A stretch of 64,000 bases of DNA from assembly GCF_027409185.1 (NCBI RefSeq), contig NC_084465.1:31599864-31663863 (forward strand), in the 5' to 3' direction. How positions within the stretch are numbered: the first letter of the stretch is position 1; each line of letters starts with the position of its first letter. The notes under the pieces are model-generated. The model was not told where the DNA came from and ran no database searches. It saw only the letters and a list, made by a program, of their open reading frames with translations. Of this stretch, positions 57,493 through 64,000 are shown one piece after another. This DNA is from Cynocephalus volans. Lineage: Eukaryota; Chordata; Mammalia; Dermoptera; Cynocephalidae. Made by a program: the position numbers and the translations under genes.

Positions 57493-59749
57493 AAAAAGTG
57501 TCTACACATAAAGTAATTGACTGAACCTGAATCCCTGTTGTGAAATATATACTTAGTATGCAAATACTTTTTGTTGAAACTCAATGCTAATACTGAAAAT
57601 TTAAGAATCTTGCACAAATTCTAACCCATTTGTTTGTTAATAGTTTAACCAAACTCCTAAGTATGATGCTTATCCTTAAACATACATAGGGACTCACTAT
57701 GTATCACACAACATTCAAAAATTGTTGTGTATAATTCAATCCATTTAATATAGTAAGAAATTTTGCAATCTCAAAGAACTCTACTATAAAGATTTGCTTA
57801 CAAGGGAGAGGACTGTTATAAAGTAAACAGCTTTTCCAATCACAAGATTGTAAGCATATAAATGCAAATTTTCAAACATCTAATTTACCCAAAGAGAGAT
57901 TAATGCTCCATATACATTCTAGAATAGGTATGCTAAGTAGGACTCATTTGTCTTGACAACACCTATTGATTGATAGTTTCTGCTTGGATCACTCTATTGA
58001 ATAGGATTCTGAGGTGAAGACTGGACTTACTGGGAAGGAATGCTGCAATAATTCTGTCTGCCATGTATGTGAGAACGAGGAATGGTGAGAGAGGCCAGGC
58101 ACAGTCACACCTACCACTTGTATTTCAATATATGTTTCCTCTTCTTTCTTTCTTTCTGCCCTTCCCCACCATATATTTCTACGAAAAGATGACTAGGAAA
58201 GAGGATTATACAGTAGAAGGATATATGTAGTCTGGTACTGAGGAAAAAAAATAGTTGTTCCTCTCCCTAGAACTTTCTAGCAGGGAATAAGGATGAAGAA
58301 ATGGAAAAAGAGCTTGTCTGGAGCCCAGTTAGATGTTTTCAGTGCTGGCTATTAAATTAAATTGTAGAAGGGTAGAAAAGATACATGTGAGCAAACTCAT
58401 GTCAATATTACTAGACTATATTTACACATAGTCTAATTGAGGAAGTTAGAAAATTGTCCAAACAGCAATTCATTTAAATCAACATCAGATTTTATGGAAG
58501 TTAAATGATCCCCAATTTGTGCAAGTTTCTGTGCTAGGAGCTACAAGAGTCACCAACAGTATTTGTAACTCAAATGAGATTTTAATACGACCAAATGTAA
58601 ACATGAGACATTTTGAAAAATTCAGGATAGCCATAAGAGTATTACATAGTGAAGTGTTAAAGGTGCCCAGCTTTATGGAGGGTTACAATATGAACAGACC
58701 ATGGAGAACAGATAGGATTTGCCCACGTAGGAGGGATCTAGGGGAGGTTATTGAATATGAGTAGAAGAAATGTTTGGAAAAATAGGTTACCATTTGATCT
58801 AGATTAACAAGCTAAGGAACTTGGTTTTTATGCTATAAGTCATAAAAATCCTTTAAGATTTTTGACCAGAATAATGAAGTCTTCTAAGTAGTGGTTTAGG
58901 GACGTTACACTGATAGCAGAGTCCAGACAGTTTGCAGGAAGGTCAAGAAACTTGTGCTGGGGACAGCAGTTAGAGTGTTATTGGAATAACACTGGCTGAG
59001 GGGATAGAGGTCCGAATGAAGATTTTAGCACTGGAAAAGGAAAGGATATAATAGATTATGAAAATGTATTAAAAGAGATATTAGAGAATAAAAATAGACA
59101 GGATATAACAACTGCTGAATTTGGGAGCTGAAAGATATTAAGGAGTCAAAGTTAGTATATCAGGAGAACAGGAAGACTTTAACAAATCCCCAATTGGAGT
59201 CAGTTCCCCGTCCTGTGTGCATAAATACACTAAGTACTTTTTTCCTGTTATAGTATTTATTACTCAGTTTTGTGATTACTGTTTACTTACCAATATTCCT
59301 TACTGAGCTGTGGAGAGTAAAATCACACTCTGGTTGTGACATATCTAGTACAAAAATGTTTGTATGTTTGCAAAATGAAAGAAAGGGAGGGAGGGAGGGG
59401 AGAAAGTATCTGTTTTAGAGGAACAGATGAGCACTGGAATTTTACACATGGAGAGATGGAAGTAACAATTTTCAAAATATACATTTATATTTTACTCAAC
59501 CATTTTCACTTTTTCAAAGGTTATAACCTTTGTTACCGTTCACACAGTGCAACCCATGGTACAGCACACCCCAAATTTACATTCTCAACCCTAAGATTTT
59601 ACTACAAAGCCATCTCCCACCAGCTGTGGCTTCCTGGTCCCATCAGAGGGAAATATTTATTCTACAAAAGTATTCAAAGTTTCTAGCAAGACTTCTTGAG
59701 GGCTAGTTAGTAACGATATACAAAGCCTTAAAATGTGCATAACTTTTAT
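57493..59749. other. No recognised gene; one ancient repeat suspected
   Basis: The part 58780-59170 resembles a diverged ancient LINE-like repeat (cttggtttttatgctataag; cagcagttagagtgtta) but I cannot fix the family. A (GGGA)n stretch lies at 59382-59400. Open frames at 58519-58764 and 59336-59686 have no domain. Confidence 0.4.
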
Positions 59750-60170
59750 CTTCCAATTGCACTTAATGAATGTATTCTAGGAAAATAAACATGGCTGCAT
59801 GAAAAAGATGATTAAGGGAATACTTGTCACATGGAATTTCATAACAGCAAAAGTTTTTTGAGGATTGGCTAAACAAGTTACAGAATATCTATACAAAGGA
59901 ATCATTTGTAATCATTACCAGTGATGTTGTAGCAGACTATCAAATGGAAAGATGCTCACTACTCAGTGGTAAGTGACAAGAGCAAATTACAAACTACAAA
60001 AGGAATGCATAATATAATCTCCTTTGGTGATACCATGATAGTGACAAAAATCTATATACTAAGATATTAAGAGTGGTTATCTATGGGTTGTGGTATCATG
60101 GGTGATATGTACTTGCTTTACTTTTTACTTTTATTTATTTCCAATTTCTTCAATAAGCAACTATATCTTT
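59750..60170 (+). mobile_element. Old L1M fragment
   Basis: tgaatgtattctaggaaaat, cataacagcaaaagttttt, tatctatacaaaggaatcat and ggttatctatgggttgtggt follow the order of old L1 ORF2 tail and 3'UTR. Diverged. Confidence 0.55.
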
Positions 60171-60189
60171 TGCAATCACCTATACTTTA

Positions 60190-60290
60190 AATTCCAAGAG
60201 GACATATACTTTATTATAGTCATTCTTGTATGTCCAGGGCAGAGCACCAAACATTGCACAGAAGTATTCAATGATTGTTGAGTGATGAAA
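60190..60290 (+). repeat. L2 3' end fragment
   Basis: ttccaagaggacatatactt, tgtatgtccagggcagagca and aatgattgttgagtgatg are in L2 3' order. Confidence 0.55.
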
Positions 60291-60689
60291 AATTTATTTA
60301 TTAAATACATGTTTATAATTTGGCCATTATAAATTAAATAGAATCTATTTATTACATAAATATAAGAAATATGTATCATCTAAAGCAAGAGTTGAGGCAA
60401 TCATAATCACAGAAGGCAGCAATATGTCACCAACATGACCACTGAAGAAGCATGATCACACAGTTCAGGCCTAATAACTACAGCTGAAGGGAAAAAACCA
60501 CCTCATCACCAGGTAGCCAGAAACAGAGCTAGCAGCTTAGCCAGAAAGCAATGAGTACGCTGAGTTCGAGAGCCGCACACTCACCTCAGGTTCTAAGAAA
60601 TCCAGGCTATGGACCAACAAGACTGACTGAGCCTTCCTTCACCTGTCTTCTGGAATTTAAGTGAAAATAACTCCTCTCTTCTGATTCCT
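60291..60689. other. No recognised gene
   Basis: The part 60480-60620 is somewhat GC-richer (cagaaacagagctagcagct) but no family is recognised. Confidence 0.4.
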
Positions 60690-61054
60690 TGGTATGGCCT
60701 GAACGTTTATGTCCCCCCACAATTTATATATTGAAATCCTAACCCCCAAGGTGATAATATTAGGAGGTGGGGCCTTTGGGAGGTGACTAGATCAGGAGGG
60801 TAGAGCCCTTGTGATTGGGATTAGTGCACTTATAAATGAGACCCCAGAAAAATCCCAAGCCCCCTCCACCATGTGAGGACATAACGAGAAAGCACCATCT
60901 ACGGATGAGGAAATAGATCCTCGCTGGACAGTGATTCTGCCAGAACCTTGATCTTGGACTTCCTAGCCTCCATAACCATGAGTAACAAATTTCCATTGTT
61001 GATAAGCCACACAGTTTGTGGTATTTTGTCATAGCAGCCTGAATGCACTAAGAC
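60690..61054 (+). mobile_element. MaLR LTR (MST/MLT1-type)
   Basis: tggtatggcctgaacgttta, tatattgaaatcctaaccc, attaggaggtggggcctttg, ccttgatcttggacttccta and tcatagcagcctgaatgca give a nearly complete MaLR LTR. Less diverged than the copy at 5941. Confidence 0.85.
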
Positions 61055-61134
61055 AGCGCTGATCAGTGAACTTGTTTCATACAGCCAAGATAGGCATGTG
61101 GAACCCTTCACCAGGCAGGAGACCTTTTTTTAAG

Positions 61135-61345
61135 AGAGGCAGTGTGGTCTGGAGGAAGGAGCTTTTGGATTCTAAATGAGAAACAACCCTGCCATGAACA
61201 GCTTGTGTGAAATTTGGTAAGTCACATTTTCTGGTTTTATCTGATAAGTATGAATTATAAAAATAGCACTGTCATCACAAGATTGAGGGTGAAATAAGAT
61301 AATGACTGAAAAAAATTGAAGTGCAATAACTAGGTGTTAAACTAT
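61135..61345 (+). repeat. MIR SINE
   Basis: gaggcagtgtggtctggagg, aggagcttttggattctaaa, ttggtaagtcacattttctg and attataaaaatagcactgt are in MIR order. Confidence 0.55.
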
Positions 61346-62689
61346 AAAATGTATTACTTTTATTCCTGGTGATTAATTGAAAGTTTTACCATAAAGTCAG
61401 CCTCCAGAGAATACTGGACTTAAGTAATTTCATATCACTTTGTAGTACTACAGGAAAGATCTTTCACTATGGTGTTAATACAGTTCCACAAGAAGCAGCC
61501 AACAAATCCCACTGGCCTCTACCTACACTCTACCTACCTACCGTCACGGCAGATTGTGATCATGAGATAAGAGAGCGGGTTAAGGTAAGCAAACAACCAG
61601 CAAGTGCTGTGTCCTCTGCATGTTAAGAAAGTTGTTTGTTGGGTTCTTGTTTATGAGGGTGGGACCTGGCAGTTCTTGCATGCTGGCATCAAGTCAGATC
61701 CCTGCAGAGCCCACGCCTATTGTGCTGTATCCATCTCTCCATCCAGAACTTATCATCTTGCTTGTAATTATTAAAAATTAATATTTCAGTCTAAACTATG
61801 ATCTCAGTGAGGACAAGATCCATGTGATGTTCAGCTTTGCATCTGTAGTTCACAGCAGAATACCTAGAAAACAGTAAGTCCTCAATAAATGTGAGAAACG
61901 GGACAGGGTCCAGACATTCCTCAGACTTGATTTCTATATCATAACTTGTTTTCTCTGAAGTGTTTGCATGGCTACATTTATCTGCCTCCCATAGCACCTT
62001 ACTGCCAAATGAGGCTTTGAAAAATTGGATAGATTTTTCCCAAAGCCTCTGTATTAGCAGTCATGTTTAGTGACTTGTATTTTTTATCTATACTGAAAAT
62101 GTTAAAATATATCGTAAGGTTTTGGAGATTCACCAGATGAAAATGGACTGTTAAATAGATGAACACCTGCAAATTTATTTGTTAAGGCACTGCACTGAAC
62201 CAAGCCAAGCTTTTTAAATTGATGATAACGCCCCATGAATAGGGGTGTTAACTGCAGTAGCAGGGTGTGATTTTGCTTTACTTCCATATCTAATAGCATG
62301 TACCTACAGTTGACAGGAACACATACTGTATTCCACACTTATCTTCCTATCTATCCCCCATCCTCTCTTATTCTCACACCAGTACCAGACAGCAATCCTT
62401 TCCACATAGCCACAGTTGTACAAATAAATAACCATTCACCCATTTGTGAAGAAACCCAGGAGGAAAGATGAGATAAAATAAGTAAATGTATAGGGGGAAA
62501 AAGATGTGAAATGACTGTGTAGATTGTTGATTTAAAAAAAAAAATACATGATAACCAAAGGGAAAGACTAGGGGTTGTTAAATTAATACCTACTAGAAGA
62601 ACCGTAAATGGAATCGATCTTGCATCAAATCTGCAACTACAGCTCATTGAAGATGGCTTCAGTATGACGTGAAGAAGTAGCACACTACA
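61346..62689. other. No recognised gene; one L2 scrap
   Basis: An L2-like 3' end lies at about 61795-61890 (cttatgatctcag-like start; cagtaagtcctcaataaatg). The open frame at 62351-62728 on the minus strand has no domain. Confidence 0.4.
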
Positions 62690-62890
62690 GCACAAATGAG
62701 CTTTGGTGTCAAGCGGAAATGGTTTCACAGCTTTGCTTTAGATTTACTAGTTACAAGATCTTGAGCAAGTGACTATTCTGAGCCTCAGTTTCAACATCTG
62801 AGAGAGAGAGAAGGAAAGAAGTAGTAATCTGAATTACTGATATATTACTGAAGTGCACAGCTTGATCAGTAGGTATTCAATGAGTATCTA
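62690..62890 (+). repeat. MIR SINE
   Basis: agctttggtgtcaagcggaa, tactagttacaagatcttga, gagcaagtgactattctgag and cctcagtttcaacatctgag are in MIR order. Confidence 0.65.
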
Positions 62891-64000
62891 CTAACTGTGA
62901 TGATCTCTGTTCACAAGGGGCTACCAGTAAACCCCGAACCAATGTAAGGGAGCATTATTATTCAAAATAAGCTACTTCACTTGAAAACATCATAGGATTA
63001 ACTGGGATGGAGAAAATAGACTCCCTAGCAACTCAGGGTGAGGCACTGGCAGGCAGACAAAGATTACACAAGTGGAGTGTTCCTTACTTGAATATTGCTG
63101 AAGGTGTAATTTTATTTTTCAAGCAAGCTCTTCCAAAACAGCTCATTACATTTTTTTTTAAAGATTTATGAATTTAAAGAATTTATTCAAAGTCTTTTCC
63201 TTAGGAACCCCACTCAGTAAAATCTCAGAAATAACCCTCAGCTGAGGCAATATTTCCTAGTGAGAACTAGGAAATCTAAGAAATTCCAGGGACAGAAGAG
63301 AAGGCCTGAAATTAAAATTAACAATATAAATGAACATAAAAAGCCATGAGGAGGAGGTACAAAAGGGAAAGAAAGGAAACTCCTGGTATTAATGTGACTC
63401 CCCCTTAATCAGATTATCAGAAAGAGGAATACAAGGAGTACAGTAAAAGAAAGTATGTAATAGGAATAGGGCAGATTTCCAAGATGACCCCTTAACAGTG
63501 TCATATGCAAAATGTTTACATGCTCCTATATAATTTCTCTGCATTTGGCAATGAGCACTAATAGTCACCTTCTGGTGATCCATTTGCTCTCCCTGATGTT
63601 TACACAACATTTGGGACTTAAATATGCAACAAAAGAAATGAACTAAGAAAAAAGAGAAGAGTATAGGTAAAGTAAATAAAACTGTAGGTTTATGCAAACA
63701 AGTATTTCACAAATATAGTATACATGTGTGGTTTTATTGAACTGTCAGTCAACCCCTCTCCCCATCTCCCACACACACTGGGGATGAACATTATTTTAGC
63801 TAAACTCAAAGTGTCTTGTTTATTATCTTTACCTGTCCTTACGCAAATTATTCTCCTCTTGAGTTCCAAATTGCTCTCACCATTAGATTGTGCAAACCTG
63901 AAACCATCGCTACAGCTTATTATCTACATGAACTTTATAATTTGGCTGCCTTCATTAAAATGACTTTATTCCACTGTCTTCATCAACACAACTTCAATAT
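62891..64000. other. No recognised gene
   Basis: AT-rich to the window end. Short open frames (63389-63697, 63724-63963) have no recognisable domain. Confidence 0.45.

Overview
This is a eutherian nuclear DNA window, AT-rich and dominated by interspersed repeats. I find no intact protein-coding gene, no functional RNA gene and no CRISPR array. Ancient mammal-wide repeats (MIR, L2, MER5A-like, MaLR and MLT2 LTRs, old L1M) show it is a placental mammal. I see no Alu, B1/B2 or carnivore SINE. Two SINEs (33931-34108 and 47963-48059) are built on a tRNA-Ile-like head. That SINE type, together with the L1 3' ends seen here, points to a colugo (Dermoptera) such as Galeopterus. This assignment is an inference from recalled repeat families, not a database match.

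Layout. 1-12 kb holds LTRs, a Tigger-like DNA transposon and antisense L1 remnants. 11.8-14.7 kb is an MLT2 LTR followed by a layered block in which a solo LTR and a mariner MITE sit inside an old antisense L1. 17-21 kb is the most unusual part: a roughly 2.2 kb GC-rich non-coding retroelement with an L1-5'UTR-like head, a 12-copy 80-bp VNTR, a short L1-endonuclease-like scrap and an L1-like 3' tail. It is flanked by a target-site duplication and is itself interrupted by a younger L1 3' end with a perfect 14-bp duplication. The architecture recalls SVA/LAVA composites of apes. 23-24 kb is an antisense LTR with internal repeats. 26.3-26.9 kb is a second young L1 3' end. 37.3-38.9 kb is an older L1 split by a 496-bp solo LTR with a 4-bp duplication. 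39.6-40.7 kb and 52.9-54.0 kb are two unusual L1 fragments that keep only the 5' end. 46-48 kb is another layered block of old L1, a younger L1 tail and a SINE. 51-52.2 kb is a processed pseudogene of RABGGTB (Rab geranylgeranyltransferase beta). The rest, to 64 kb, is old L1, MaLR, MIR and L2 with long stretches where I recognise nothing.

Nothing here works together as a pathway. The biology is mobile-element history: which families were active, in what order they inserted, and one candidate composite non-autonomous family. The stretches at 31.2-31.5 kb and 34.2-34.6 kb are repeat-free and rich in transcription-factor-like motifs, so they are the places to test for conserved regulatory DNA.
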